DNA of 34,242 bases from an uncultured bacterium (GTDB lineage Bacteria; Armatimonadota; HRBIN16): the NCBI GenBank assembly GCA_938027655.1, contig CALJAP010000084.1:1-34242 (forward strand). Reading direction: 5' to 3'. Positions 1-7,492 of the stretch are shown here, piece after piece (position 1 is the stretch's first letter; every line of letters begins with the position of its first letter). The position numbers and the translations under genes are program-made. Below the pieces are notes generated by a model, which was not told the DNA's origin, ran no database searches, and was given only the letters and a program-made list of their open reading frames with translations.

Positions 1-467
1 CCGGTGTCCAGCAGGAGCAGAATCAGTGCCCTGTCTCGCAGGGGGAGCCATCCCTTGCCTGCACACGCCTGCAGGAGTTTCTCCACCTCTTCGGGCGTCA
101 GGGCACGCTTGAGCACCTGTTCCCGCTTCGGCGGTTCCACCTTCGCGAAGGGGTTGTGTTCGGTCAGTCCTTCACGGATGCACCAGTTCCAGAAGGTTCG
201 CGGGTTGCGGTAGCAGTTAAAGAGAGTGTGCGAGCTGATGCCCTGTTGCTGGCGGTGTAGAAGCCACCTGCGGATGTGCTGAGGGGTAACATCCTCAAGG
301 CGCACACAGCCCTGCTCGTGGAGGAATGTCACGAAGAGGGTAACATGCTCGCGGTACGTCTGGAGGGTGCGCACTGACACGCCTCTTGCCCGTAGAGCTT
401 CCAGCCACAGCTCCAGTGTGGTAAAAAGCAGGTTTGTGTCTGTGATGCGGAATCCGGCGGTCTGCAT
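1..467 (-). CDS. Tyrosine recombinase/phage integrase, N-terminal part (runs off left edge)
   Basis: 155 codons are present, read from the minus strand. The visible part has the SAM-like core-binding domain of XerC/XerD/phage integrases: a helical segment with LELWLEALRARGVSVRTLQTY, then LFVTFLHEQG and the PQHIRRWLLHRQQQGISSHT stretch, then the linker NPFAKVEPPKREQVLKRALTPEEVEKLL that opens the catalytic domain. The window ends at LILLLLDTG, just before the first catalytic Arg (TGLR in the family), so the Arg-His-Tyr residues cannot be checked. The ATG at 467 is preceded by an AGGAGG (complement of 477-482) at good distance. It lies 93 bases downstream of tRNA-fMet on the same strand, which fits either a XerC/D-type housekeeping enzyme or the integrase of an element inserted at the tRNA 3' end. 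Family is sure; role is not. Confidence 0.9.
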   Translation of the reverse strand, partial: MQTAGFRITDTNLLFTTLELWLEALRARGVSVRTLQTYREHVTLFVTFLHEQGCVRLEDVTPQHIRRWLLHRQQQGISSHTLFNCYRNPRTFWNWCIREGLTEHNPFAKVEPPKREQVLKRALTPEEVEKLLQACAGKGWLPLRDRALILLLLDT

Positions 468-563
468 GATTTTGTGCCTCCTGTTTGTGTTTGCTGGAGA
501 CACAAGATGTAGTAGCTGGCAGGCTGTTCAGAGGCTAAGCAGCACAACCTGTAGGGGGAATGG

Positions 564-636
564 GTGCGGGGGAGGGATTTGAACCCTCGACCTCCGGGTT
601 ATGAGCCCGGCGAGCTGACCGCTGCTCCACCCCGCG
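564..636 (-). tRNA. Initiator tRNA-fMet, anticodon CAT
   Basis: On the minus strand this folds as a complete cloverleaf. Acceptor CGCGGGG pairs with CCCCGCA except at the first pair, giving the C1xA72 mismatch that marks bacterial initiator tRNA. The anticodon arm is CCGGG-CTCATAA-CCCGG, with the three G:C pairs also typical of initiators, and the T arm is GAGGG-TTCAAAT-CCCTC. The base after A72 is C rather than the usual A73, followed by an encoded CCA (561-563). A promoter is directly upstream. Confidence 0.97.
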
Positions 637-648
637 TTAACACATCAT

Positions 649-677
649 ATTATATCACAAAATCGTCGTATGCGCAA
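649..677 (-). promoter_or_regulatory. Promoter of tRNA-fMet
   Basis: Read on the minus strand: -35 TTGCGC (672-677), a 17-base spacer, and a perfect -10 TATAAT (649-654) preceded by TGA, an extended -10. The predicted start is near 642, about 6 bases before the mature tRNA. The recombinase gene downstream has no clear promoter of its own and may be read from here. Confidence 0.75.
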
Positions 678-685
678 CTTGTGCC

Positions 686-1444
686 TCACCGAAAACGCCA
701 TAACAGGTTCGCTCCTCTTTCTTGAGCGAGAATGGAGGCGGCGGAGAAGGTTTTGGCGTGTCCGTCGGCAAAAAGAAGCGTTGCCAGCCCGTGATTGTCT
801 CCGGTGGCAAAGTGGCGAGCGTAGAGCGGTTTGAGCTGCGCGGGCGGCAGATGGTTTAACTCGCGCACGAGGTCGCGGTCGGCAACCAGCGGCGTTCCCA
901 GTCGCGGGTCTGTGGAGTTCGGTTGCCCAACGTAGGGATCAAACACGTATCCACGATACTTCTGCGCAGTAGGTCCACTGGGGGTGTCCCCGAACAGCGG
1001 TATACGGGCAGGTTCATCCATTTGCGCCAGCACTGCAGGGGTAGAGAACCCTTCCCTCTCCAGCGGGTCGTAAGCAGTGGCAGCGGTATAACCTATCGAC
1101 CCGATACCGCGCCCTGACCAATCGGCGGGAAAGCCAGCACTGCTAGCGCTGGGGCAGACAAAAATACGGGTATCACGCACGTAGGGCTGTATCAGGCGTG
1201 TCCAGATGCGCTCGGGCACGCTGGTGGACACCGCATAGTTGGTCGAAGGGGGAAGTGCTTCATCGTAGTCCTGGGTGTAGGTATAAACAGCCAACCCCAG
1301 CTGGTGCGCGTGCGAGAGGCAGCGCGTCACTCGACCCCGCTCCCGTGCCTGAGCAAATGTGGGTAACAGCAACGCAGTCAGCACGGCAATGATAGCAATG
1401 ACACCTATCAACTCCACGAGCGTAAATGCTGTGCTCTTCACCAT
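686..1444 (-). CDS. Type IV prepilin-like DUF1559/H-X9-DG family protein
   Basis: 252 aa. The N-terminus MVKSTAFTLVELIGVIAIIAVL is a type III (prepilin) signal: cleavage is expected before F7, with the conserved Glu at +5 of the mature protein and a hydrophobic helix after it. Then follow AQARERGR, a single Cys, and TQDYDEALPP. The C-terminal NHGLATLLFADGHAK matches the family's H-(8/9)-DG signature. Such proteins are made as pseudopilins and processed by a prepilin peptidase; their individual roles are mostly unknown. The start at 1444 was chosen over an in-frame ATG at 1492 because the prepilin leader must be short and GGGAG lies about 9 bases upstream. It is divergent from a paralogue at 1593. 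Confidence 0.85.
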   Translation of the reverse strand: MVKSTAFTLVELIGVIAIIAVLTALLLPTFAQARERGRVTRCLSHAHQLGLAVYTYTQDYDEALPPSTNYAVSTSVPERIWTRLIQPYVRDTRIFVCPSASSAGFPADWSGRGIGSIGYTAATAYDPLEREGFSTPAVLAQMDEPARIPLFGDTPSGPTAQKYRGYVFDPYVGQPNSTDPRLGTPLVADRDLVRELNHLPPAQLKPLYARHFATGDNHGLATLLFADGHAKTFSAASILAQERGANLLWRFR

Positions 1445-1474
1445 TTCACGAACTCCCAGAGCGACCTGCCCTGC

Positions 1475-1486
1475 ACATCTAGATGT
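1475..1486. promoter_or_regulatory. 12-bp perfect palindrome at the start site of the minus-strand prepilin gene
   Basis: ACATCTAGATGT is its own reverse complement. It sits just downstream of the -10 box at 1491-1496, where a repressor would block initiation. No protein can be named for it. Confidence 0.35.
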
Positions 1487-1490
1487 TTTC

Positions 1491-1496
1491 ATTATA
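1491..1496 (-). promoter_or_regulatory. -10 box of the minus-strand prepilin gene
   Basis: A perfect TATAAT on the minus strand, about 47 bases before the ATG at 1444. No good -35 is found at 16-18 bases (best is AGAACA), which suggests an activator-dependent promoter. The repeat array at 1509-1546 starts 12 bases upstream of it. Confidence 0.5.
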
Positions 1497-1508
1497 CATC
1501 CATCCGGT

Positions 1509-1546
1509 TTAGCATGTTCTTAACCTCCTGTTAATCCGTCCTTAAC
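1509..1546. promoter_or_regulatory. Four TTAAC-like pentamers at exact 11-bp spacing (Pho-box-like operator)
   Basis: TTAGC at 1509, TTAAC at 1520, TTAAT at 1531 and TTAAC at 1542: four direct repeats spaced exactly 11 bp apart. Direct repeats with one-helical-turn spacing are the normal target of OmpR/PhoB-family response regulators, and the TTAAC core resembles the Bacillus PhoP box. The array ends 10 bases before a plausible plus-strand -10 (CACAAT, 1557-1562) and starts 12 bases from the minus-strand -10, so one regulator could control both prepilin genes. Regulator identity is inference. Confidence 0.55.
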
Positions 1547-1592
1547 GCAGCTGTAGCACAATACACCTGCTGAAACTCACAGGAGGTGTCGC

Positions 1593-2441
1593 ATGGTCCG
1601 GAAAGCGTTTACGCTCATCGAACTGCTCGTCGTCATCGCGATTATCGCGATATTGGCGGCGATCCTGTTCCCCGTCTTCTCGCAGGCGCGTCTGTCCGCG
1701 CGTAACACCCAAGACCTGTCCAACATTAAGCAGCTGGGCTTAGCTGCGGCGATGTATGCTCAGGACTACGACGAGACTTGGGTACCAACCGGCTCGGAGT
1801 GGGACCCCAACTGCACGCCCCAGATTTCGCCTGTACGGTGTGACGGCACACCCCACCGCGGTTGGGGCTTGTTGCTGATGCCGTACGTCAAAAACGGCGA
1901 GATGTTCCGCTCACCGATGCTGGAGCGGGTGGGCTACTTTACCAATGAGTGTGCTCCTGCCAGCGGCACGCAGATGACAAATACGTACTCGATGAACTAT
2001 CTGCTGTCGCGTGATGGGACGTATCCGTTCGGCGACTACGCCAGAACGCCCTCTGGTTTTGAGCTGCGTTCCCCTGCAACGCTTGCAGAGATCGCTCAGC
2101 CGGCAAACACCGTAGCTATTCTGCTGTCGAACAGCGTGCCTCCGCGCGGAGCGTCGTGGGGATGCAATTACGTGACCCTCGAGGGTTCCGATTTCATCAA
2201 CAAGATTCGCTATCGTGCTCTGTACAAGGACGGTAGCAATATCGCTTTCGCTGACGGGCACGCCAAGTTCTTTGTTTCAAGGGAGCTGGACTCGGCGGGC
2301 AAGGGTTATCCTCGTTGCAACAACGGTCCAAGCCATACATGCTACATTTGGCCTGAGCGCGGCATTTGGATGGTTCCGAACTACCCCAACGACACGCTGG
2401 GCTACCAGGTCGGACTGATTCGGCATTCGTGCGCTCAGTAG
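1593..2441 (+). CDS. Type IV prepilin-like DUF1559/H-X9-DG family protein
   Basis: 282 aa. It has the classic prepilin leader [19 protein letters not shown], with cleavage expected before F6 and Glu at +5, then [13 protein letters not shown], a [18 protein letters not shown] stretch, and near the C-terminus the [12 protein letters not shown] signature. The product should be an inner-membrane pseudopilin processed by PilD-type peptidase. The globular part has several Cys (for example [10 protein letters not shown] and the C-terminal CNNGPSHTC), suggesting disulfides outside the cytoplasm. The start is fixed by AGGAGGTG at 1581-1588. The phosphoesterase gene follows 95 bases downstream with a hairpin between them, so partial read-through is possible. 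It is a paralogue of the divergent gene at 686-1444. Confidence 0.88.
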   Translation: MVRKAFTLIELLVVIAIIAILAAILFPVFSQARLSARNTQDLSNIKQLGLAAAMYAQDYDETWVPTGSEWDPNCTPQISPVRCDGTPHRGWGLLLMPYVKNGEMFRSPMLERVGYFTNECAPASGTQMTNTYSMNYLLSRDGTYPFGDYARTPSGFELRSPATLAEIAQPANTVAILLSNSVPPRGASWGCNYVTLEGSDFINKIRYRALYKDGSNIAFADGHAKFFVSRELDSAGKGYPRCNNGPSHTCYIWPERGIWMVPNYPNDTLGYQVGLIRHSCAQ

Positions 2442-2489
2442 TTCCTGCTGCACCGCGCAGGAGATGAAGACTTTATCAGCGAAAGGAGG

Positions 2490-2510
2490 GGGCAGGAGCG
2501 GTTCCTGCCC
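2490..2510 (+). terminator. Intercistronic RNA hairpin, possible weak terminator or attenuator
   Basis: GGGCAGGA (2490-2497) pairs perfectly with TCCTGCCC (2503-2510) around the loop GCGGT. It is followed by accgtcttta, not a clean T-run, so it may only partly terminate transcription leaving the prepilin gene, or protect its mRNA 3' end. Confidence 0.45.
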
Positions 2511-2536
2511 ACCGTCTTTATGAGGAGGAGGCTGTC

Positions 2537-5119
2537 GTGAAGTCTTTTTATCCCGTTCTGCCCGTCGTGTTGTGCTTGAGCAGTCTTTGCTTCTCTGCAC
2601 CCGACGACCGAGTTGGCTCCCAAACGAACCGTTCTCACCTTGTGCCCACCTCTCAGCTCCTGCGTCCTGCGGGGGACAGCCTGCAGTTCGGTGGTAGACC
2701 GCTAGATATAGCACTGTCACCAGATGGACGCACTCTCTACGTGAAGGACAACCGCGGCATCGTGGTGGTGGATATGGAGGCGTGGAAGGTGCGTCAAGAG
2801 CTGCCTGTGGCGCGAGGAGGCAGCTCCATGCAGGGGATTGCGGTGGCTCCCGATGGAACACGAGTGTACCTCACCAATGCTGCCAGTGAGCTGCTCGAGG
2901 CGGTGGTGCAAACAGACGGTAGCCTGCAGTGGGGCAGGAGTATGGACATGCCGCGACCATCGGTGGGTGGGCAAAGCTACCCCTGTGGTATCGCTTTGAG
3001 TGCAGATGGCAACACGGCGTATGTTGCCCTCTCTCGTAACAACAGCCTGGCAGTAGTAGACTTGCGCGACGGCAAGGTGATTGCGCAGATTCCTGTGGGC
3101 GTCGCACCGTTCGCGGTAAAGGTCTCACCCGACGGTCATCGCGTGTACGTATCCAACTGGGGCGGACGCCATCCTAAGCAAGGCGAGAAAACCGCTGAAA
3201 CGTCGGGCACGCCTGCTCTGGTGGACTCACGCGGGGTTGCTGCCAGTGGAACGGTGTCGGTAGTAGACCTGCAGACGAAACGGGTTGTCGCGGAGTTAGA
3301 GGTTGGATTGCAACCGGGTGGGCTTGCTCTGGATGAAGTGCGCGGTCGGCTGTATGTTGCCAACGCCAATTCGGACACGGTGAGCGTGATCGATACCGGC
3401 TCGCTGCAGGTAGTGGAGAGCATTTCGGTGCGCCCTGACCCATCCTTGCCCTTTGGCAGTATGCCTAACGGGCTTGCACTGACGCCGGATGGCAACACGC
3501 TATTCGTCGCCAACGGGGGCAATAACGCAGTAGCAGTCGTGCGCATCGACCACCGGCGCAACCGCAGTAGAGTCGAAGGGTTCATCCCCACGGGCTGGTA
3601 CCCAGGCGCGGTGCTTACCGATGGCAAGAGGCTGTTTGTTGCCAATATCAAGGGGTTGGGTTCGCGCCATCCCCGGCCGGAGCAGAAAGGCTGGAACGTG
3701 TACAGCTTTTTGGGCACCGTGAACCGGGTGCCTGTACCTGACCGCCGGCAGCTCGCCCGCTACACCGCGCAGGTGAAGCGCGACGCGCGCGTGCCCCAGA
3801 TATTGCGGGCATGGGAACGCTCCCAAGCAGGCAAGAAACCTGTGCCTGTGCCGGAGAGGGTAGGCGAACCGTCGGTCTTTGAGCACGTGGTGTACATTAT
3901 CAAGGAGAACCGCACTTATGACCAGGTGTTCGGCGCGATCGGCAAAGGGGATAGCGAACCGTCCCTGTGCATCTTTGGCAGGGAGGTGACGCCGAACCAT
4001 CACGCGCTCGCCGAGCAGTTTGTCCTGCTGGATAACTATTACTGCAACGGGGTCAACTCGGCGGATGGGCACGCCTGGTCTACCGAGGGCAACGCCACCG
4101 CCTATCTGGAACGCTCCTTCGGCGGCTGGACGCGCAGCTATCCCTTTGGCGATGACCCGCTGTCATACTCCTCCAGCGGCTTCCTGTGGGACCATGTGCT
4201 GGCAGCAGGTCTCTCTTTCCGCAACTACGGCGAGATGGACTATGCTGAGCCGGTGCCCGCCGACGCTTCTTTCGTGGACATTTACAGGGATTTTGTGGAG
4301 GGCAAGCGCAGCATCCGGTTTACGCAAAAGGTTGGGGTAGAAAACCTGCGCCGCTATAGCTGCCCCAGCTATCCGGGCTGGAATATGCGTATCCCCGATG
4401 TACTCCGCGCCGATGTTTTCCTGAAGGAGCTGAAGGAATTTGAGCAGAAGGGATACTTCCCGAACCTGGTGATTATCTACCTGCCTCAAGACCACACCTC
4501 CGGTACGCAACCCGGTATGCCCACGCCGCGCGCGCATGTGGCGGATAACGACCTCGCACTGGGACGCATTGTGGAAGGCATCAGCAAAAGCAAGTTCTGG
4601 CAGAGGACCTGCATCTTTGTCATCGAGGACGACCCGCAGGACGGCTTTGACCATGTAGATGGACATCGTTCCCTGTGCCTCGTCATCAGCCCGTACACGA
4701 AGCGTGGGGCAGTAGTGAGCGAGTTCTACAACCAGGGCTCGGTATTGCACACCATCTGCCGTATTCTGGGCGTTCCACCCATGAACCAGATGGTGGCAAT
4801 GTCGCCGGTGATGACCGCCTGCTTTACCGAAAAACCGGACTTTACCCCCTACACCGCTTTACCGAACCGGATACCTCTGGACGAGCTGAACCCGCCGCTC
4901 AACGCGCTGAACCGGCAACAACGTTACTGGGCAGAAGCCAGTTTGCGCCTGCCGCTGGACAAACCCGACCGCGTGGAGGAGCACCTGCTGAATCGCATCC
5001 TGTGGCATGCAATCAAGGGTGTGGATGCACCATATCCTGCCGAATTCGCCGGCGCACATGGTAAAGGGTTGGCAGCGCGTGGGTTGGTGTTGGAATGGGC
5101 TCTATCACAAAAACAATAG
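2537..5119 (+). CDS. Secreted YVTN beta-propeller/phosphoesterase (alkaline-phosphatase superfamily) fusion
   Basis: 860 aa with a GTG start placed by GAGGAGGAG 6-7 bases upstream. A signal peptide (about residues 1-21, ending SLCFSA) points to export. Residues about 50-360 are YVTN/YncE-type propeller repeats: repeated SPDGRTLYV, APDGTRVYL, SADGNTAYVA, SPDGHRVYVS and TPDGNTLFVANGG units, each followed by a VVDL-type strand. From about residue 450 comes a PF04185-type phosphoesterase domain: FEHVVYIIKENRTYDQVFG at its start, LLDNYYCNGVNSADGHAW in the middle, and the metal-site region EDDPQDGFDHVDGHR. This two-domain form is known as the bifunctional YncE/alkaline phosphatase family; substrates may be phosphate esters or phospholipids but are not established. 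It sits downstream of the Pho-box-like array. Confidence 0.88.
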   Translation: MKSFYPVLPVVLCLSSLCFSAPDDRVGSQTNRSHLVPTSQLLRPAGDSLQFGGRPLDIALSPDGRTLYVKDNRGIVVVDMEAWKVRQELPVARGGSSMQGIAVAPDGTRVYLTNAASELLEAVVQTDGSLQWGRSMDMPRPSVGGQSYPCGIALSADGNTAYVALSRNNSLAVVDLRDGKVIAQIPVGVAPFAVKVSPDGHRVYVSNWGGRHPKQGEKTAETSGTPALVDSRGVAASGTVSVVDLQTKRVVAELEVGLQPGGLALDEVRGRLYVANANSDTVSVIDTGSLQVVESISVRPDPSLPFGSMPNGLALTPDGNTLFVANGGNNAVAVVRIDHRRNRSRVEGFIPTGWYPGAVLTDGKRLFVANIKGLGSRHPRPEQKGWNVYSFLGTVNRVPVPDRRQLARYTAQVKRDARVPQILRAWERSQAGKKPVPVPERVGEPSVFEHVVYIIKENRTYDQVFGAIGKGDSEPSLCIFGREVTPNHHALAEQFVLLDNYYCNGVNSADGHAWSTEGNATAYLERSFGGWTRSYPFGDDPLSYSSSGFLWDHVLAAGLSFRNYGEMDYAEPVPADASFVDIYRDFVEGKRSIRFTQKVGVENLRRYSCPSYPGWNMRIPDVLRADVFLKELKEFEQKGYFPNLVIIYLPQDHTSGTQPGMPTPRAHVADNDLALGRIVEGISKSKFWQRTCIFVIEDDPQDGFDHVDGHRSLCLVISPYTKRGAVVSEFYNQGSVLHTICRILGVPPMNQMVAMSPVMTACFTEKPDFTPYTALPNRIPLDELNPPLNALNRQQRYWAEASLRLPLDKPDRVEEHLLNRILWHAIKGVDAPYPAEFAGAHGKGLAARGLVLEWALSQKQ

Positions 5120-5147
5120 CCGGCCCCTGTGCAGACGGCCGGCTTTT
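5118..5147 (+). terminator. Rho-independent terminator of the phosphoesterase gene
   Basis: AGCCGGCC (5118-5125) and GGCCGGCT (5137-5144) form a perfect 8-bp stem with an 11-base loop, followed by a short T-run. The left arm overlaps the TAG stop codon at 5117-5119. Confidence 0.8.
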
Positions 5148-5180
5148 GGTGCAGTTTCACGCGGATACTTTCAAGGGGTA

Positions 5181-6212
5181 TTACACCCCTTCCTGTGCTC
5201 CAGCGGCTGTCTGCGGAGCGTAGATGGCTGCCATCGCCTGCGTCACCTTGGCGAACTCTTGTCGCAGGTATTCCGGCTCCAGCACCTCAGCATCCGCTCC
5301 CCAGGAGAGTATCCACCACGAAATCTCCTTCGTGCCGTAGGTTTCTGCCGTGCAGATCATGCTGCCGTCAGGCTGCATCTCCATCTTGTAGAACCGCCTT
5401 CCGTGCGTGTCCCTCACGATATGTGCCACGCGCGGTGAGAACTTAATCTTCACGATGACCTCATCGGTCTTGCCCCACACGCCCCACGACCGCTCGAACC
5501 AGGTATCCGGGTCAAAGCGGGTGGGCTTGCGGAACTTCTGAGGCAGCATCTCGGCTTCGCGGATACGGGACACGCGGAACAGGCGTACCTCCCCATGTCG
5601 CTCCGAGAAGGCGAGCAGGTACCAGTGGTGCTCACGGAAGGTCAGATGCAGAGGGTGGATAATAATCTCCTCTTCCTGGTTGGTGGACGCTGCCCAGTAG
5701 CGAATACGCACCTTGCGCCGCAGGGCGAAGGCGTTTTGCAGCGTGAGCATGATGGTCTGGAACGCGAAGTAGTTGGCGTAGGTATCGGTATCGATGCTCA
5801 CGTGCTGCTTTAGCCTCTCTACCTCACGCTGGGTAGCTGCGTCCAACATACTGCGGATTTTGTTCATCGCGCTCTGCAGGTCCTTAGCGAAGATGCTACC
5901 CTGCATGATAGCCGGGTTGGATGCTGCGATCTCCAGCGCCAGCGCCTCCTGCGGGGTGAACCGGATCGGTTCCAGAGATGTCTGCGGTTCCAGAATGTAC
6001 TGCCTCTGCCTGCGACTGTAGCGTTTCGCCAGCAAATCGTTGTTCTCCAGCAGACGCAGGTAGCGATACACCGTGCGCTCAGACACTCCCAGCTTTTCCG
6101 CCAGCCGCTTGGGTGTCAAATCCTCTTGCTTGTGAATCTCCTTCATCAGCGTCAGTAAACGCTCGGTCTTCGGACGCCTGGCTTGAAAGCCGTACACGTT
6201 TGCCTCGGGCAT
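5181..6212 (-). CDS. WYL-domain transcriptional regulator (HTH_11 + WYL + WCX)
   Basis: 343 aa. Residues 15-65 are a winged helix-turn-helix (KRLAEKLGVSERTVYRYLRLLENNDLL). Residues about 165-225 are the WYL domain (RKVRIRYWAASTNQEE, HHWYLLAFSE with W-Y-L at 197-199, LFRVSRI), and a WCX-type extension follows. Regulators of this form bind DNA as dimers and sense nucleic-acid or nucleotide ligands through WYL; members include PafC and the defence regulators BrxR and CapW. The start at 6212 was chosen over 6254 and 6227 because GGAGG lies 8 bases upstream. It has its own promoter, with a 70-base leader, behind the mrp-nfo-moaD operon. The target genes are unknown. Confidence 0.88.
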   Translation of the reverse strand: MPEANVYGFQARRPKTERLLTLMKEIHKQEDLTPKRLAEKLGVSERTVYRYLRLLENNDLLAKRYSRRQRQYILEPQTSLEPIRFTPQEALALEIAASNPAIMQGSIFAKDLQSAMNKIRSMLDAATQREVERLKQHVSIDTDTYANYFAFQTIMLTLQNAFALRRKVRIRYWAASTNQEEEIIIHPLHLTFREHHWYLLAFSERHGEVRLFRVSRIREAEMLPQKFRKPTRFDPDTWFERSWGVWGKTDEVIVKIKFSPRVAHIVRDTHGRRFYKMEMQPDGSMICTAETYGTKEISWWILSWGADAEVLEPEYLRQEFAKVTQAMAAIYAPQTAAGAQEGV

Positions 6213-6289
6213 GTCGCAATCCTCCATGTTTGGTTTTGACCGCCATGGGCGCATAATAATGGTTTGACGGTTAACCCTGTCTTTTCTAT

Positions 6290-6317
6290 CTTATAGCATA
6301 CTATACGCAAAAGTCAA
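6290..6317 (-). promoter_or_regulatory. Promoter of the WYL regulator, with a dyad in the spacer
   Basis: Minus strand: -35 TTGACT (6312-6317), a 16-base spacer, and -10 TATAAG (6290-6295) preceded by TGC (extended -10). The arms TATAG (6292-6296) and CTATA (6301-6305) form an inverted repeat overlapping the -10, a possible autoregulatory site. Its core resembles the helicase promoter at 34041-34068. Confidence 0.7.
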
Positions 6318-6384
6318 GCACTTCATCTAACAAACTGAATATCTTTCGAAAAATCATTTCCTGTAACAACATGTGTATATTCAC

Positions 6385-6627
6385 TTACCCCCCGCTCATC
6401 GGCGGAAGCAAAGCGATTTCGTCGCCTTCGTGCAGCGGCGTATCCGGGGAAGCGTACTCCATGTTGACAGCCACTCGCGTGAACCCCAGCCAATGCAGGA
6501 GTTCGGGATGCCGCTCGCAAAGGATGTCCAGTACATCCTTAACGGTAGCGGGGCTGGGAGCGTCAACCTGCTCCCATTCTCCCGACCGGTCCTTCAGATG
6601 ACCGAAGAACAGCACACGTACTTTCAT
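6385..6627 (-). CDS. MoaD/ThiS-family small sulfur carrier protein
   Basis: 80 aa, the usual size of MoaD. It has the beta-grasp pattern: MKVRVLFFGHLKDRSG at the start, TVKDVLDILCERHPEL in the helix, VAVNMEYASPDTPLHEGDEIALLPPMSGG at the end. The C-terminal Gly-Gly is the site adenylated and thiocarboxylated when these proteins donate sulfur, for MoaD in molybdopterin synthase. The ATG overlaps the nfo stop (ATGA, 6624-6627), so it is co-translated with nfo and belongs to the mrp-nfo operon. No moaE, moaA or moeB partner is in the window, so the pathway (molybdopterin or another thiocarboxylate-dependent step) is not fixed by context. Confidence 0.82.
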   Translation of the reverse strand: MKVRVLFFGHLKDRSGEWEQVDAPSPATVKDVLDILCERHPELLHWLGFTRVAVNMEYASPDTPLHEGDEIALLPPMSGG

Positions 6628-7487
6628 GAACCGTTCAGCAGCTCCTTCAACCGGCGCAAGTTCTCGGGATGCATCTTTTCTGCATCTGGCGTTTCCAGAA
6701 TAACCGGCACATGCATCAACTGCGGTTCCTGTAGCAGGATACGAAAAGTTTCCCTCCCGAGTTCCCCATCGCCGATATGTTCGTGGCGGTCAACGCGGCT
6801 ACCCAGTGGTTTCTTTGCGTCGTTGACGTGGATAACCTTCAACCGTTCCAGCCCGATAACCCTGTTGAACTCGTCCAGCGTGGTAGATAATGCTTCCGGG
6901 GTGCGGATGTCATATCCCGCCACGAACACATGGCAGGTATCGAAGCATACTCCAACGCGCTCCGAGTCTCCCGCCGCGTCGATAATACGTGCGAGATGCT
7001 CGAAGCGATAGCCCAGGTTGGTACCCTGACCGGCGGTGGTTTCCAGCGCGATACCCACTTTCATCCCTTCTGTTTGCTGCAGCAATAAACGTACACTTTC
7101 ACCCAGCACCGCCAGCCCTTCTTGCTCGGACGAGTCGAGATAAGCCCCCATATGGGTGACAACCCAGGGAATGTTCAGGGACTCCGCCCGCTCTAACTCC
7201 TCCAGAAAAGCGTCACGGCTGCGTTGCAGGATGTCTCCGTTCGGCGCAGCGAGGTTAATCAGGTACGAGTCGTGTGAGATGATAGTGTGGATGTTTGTCT
7301 CCTCACGCGCTTTTGCAAACGCCCGGATCTCTTCTTCCGAAAGGGGGCGCGCCCGCCACTGGCGTGGACTGGCGGTGAACAGCTGGACGGCGGTACATCC
7401 GATTTCATGTCCTGATATAATTGCCTTGTGTAGTCCACCGGTTGTGGGCATGTGCGCGCCCAACAGTCGTGTGTGGTGCGACATCAC
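6624..7487 (-). CDS. nfo: Endonuclease IV (deoxyribonuclease IV), AP-site repair
   Basis: 287 aa, near the usual 280-300. It cuts the DNA backbone 5' of abasic sites in base excision repair, using a trinuclear Zn centre in a TIM barrel. The expected ligand motifs are all visible in order: TIISHDSYLINLAAP, VVTHMGAY, ALETTAGQG, CFDTCHVFVAGYD, VIHVNDAKKPLGSRVDRHEHIGDG and ILETPD. The protein opens with LLGAHMPTTGGLHKAI, also typical. The GTG at 7487 is preceded by GGAGGAG with a 9-base gap; an ATG directly after it (7484) is the alternative start. The mrp stop is 5 bases upstream and moaD overlaps by 4, so this is the middle gene of a tight operon. Confidence 0.95.
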   Translation of the reverse strand: MMSHHTRLLGAHMPTTGGLHKAIISGHEIGCTAVQLFTASPRQWRARPLSEEEIRAFAKAREETNIHTIISHDSYLINLAAPNGDILQRSRDAFLEELERAESLNIPWVVTHMGAYLDSSEQEGLAVLGESVRLLLQQTEGMKVGIALETTAGQGTNLGYRFEHLARIIDAAGDSERVGVCFDTCHVFVAGYDIRTPEALSTTLDEFNRVIGLERLKVIHVNDAKKPLGSRVDRHEHIGDGELGRETFRILLQEPQLMHVPVILETPDAEKMHPENLRRLKELLNGS

Positions 7488-7492
7488 TGAGA

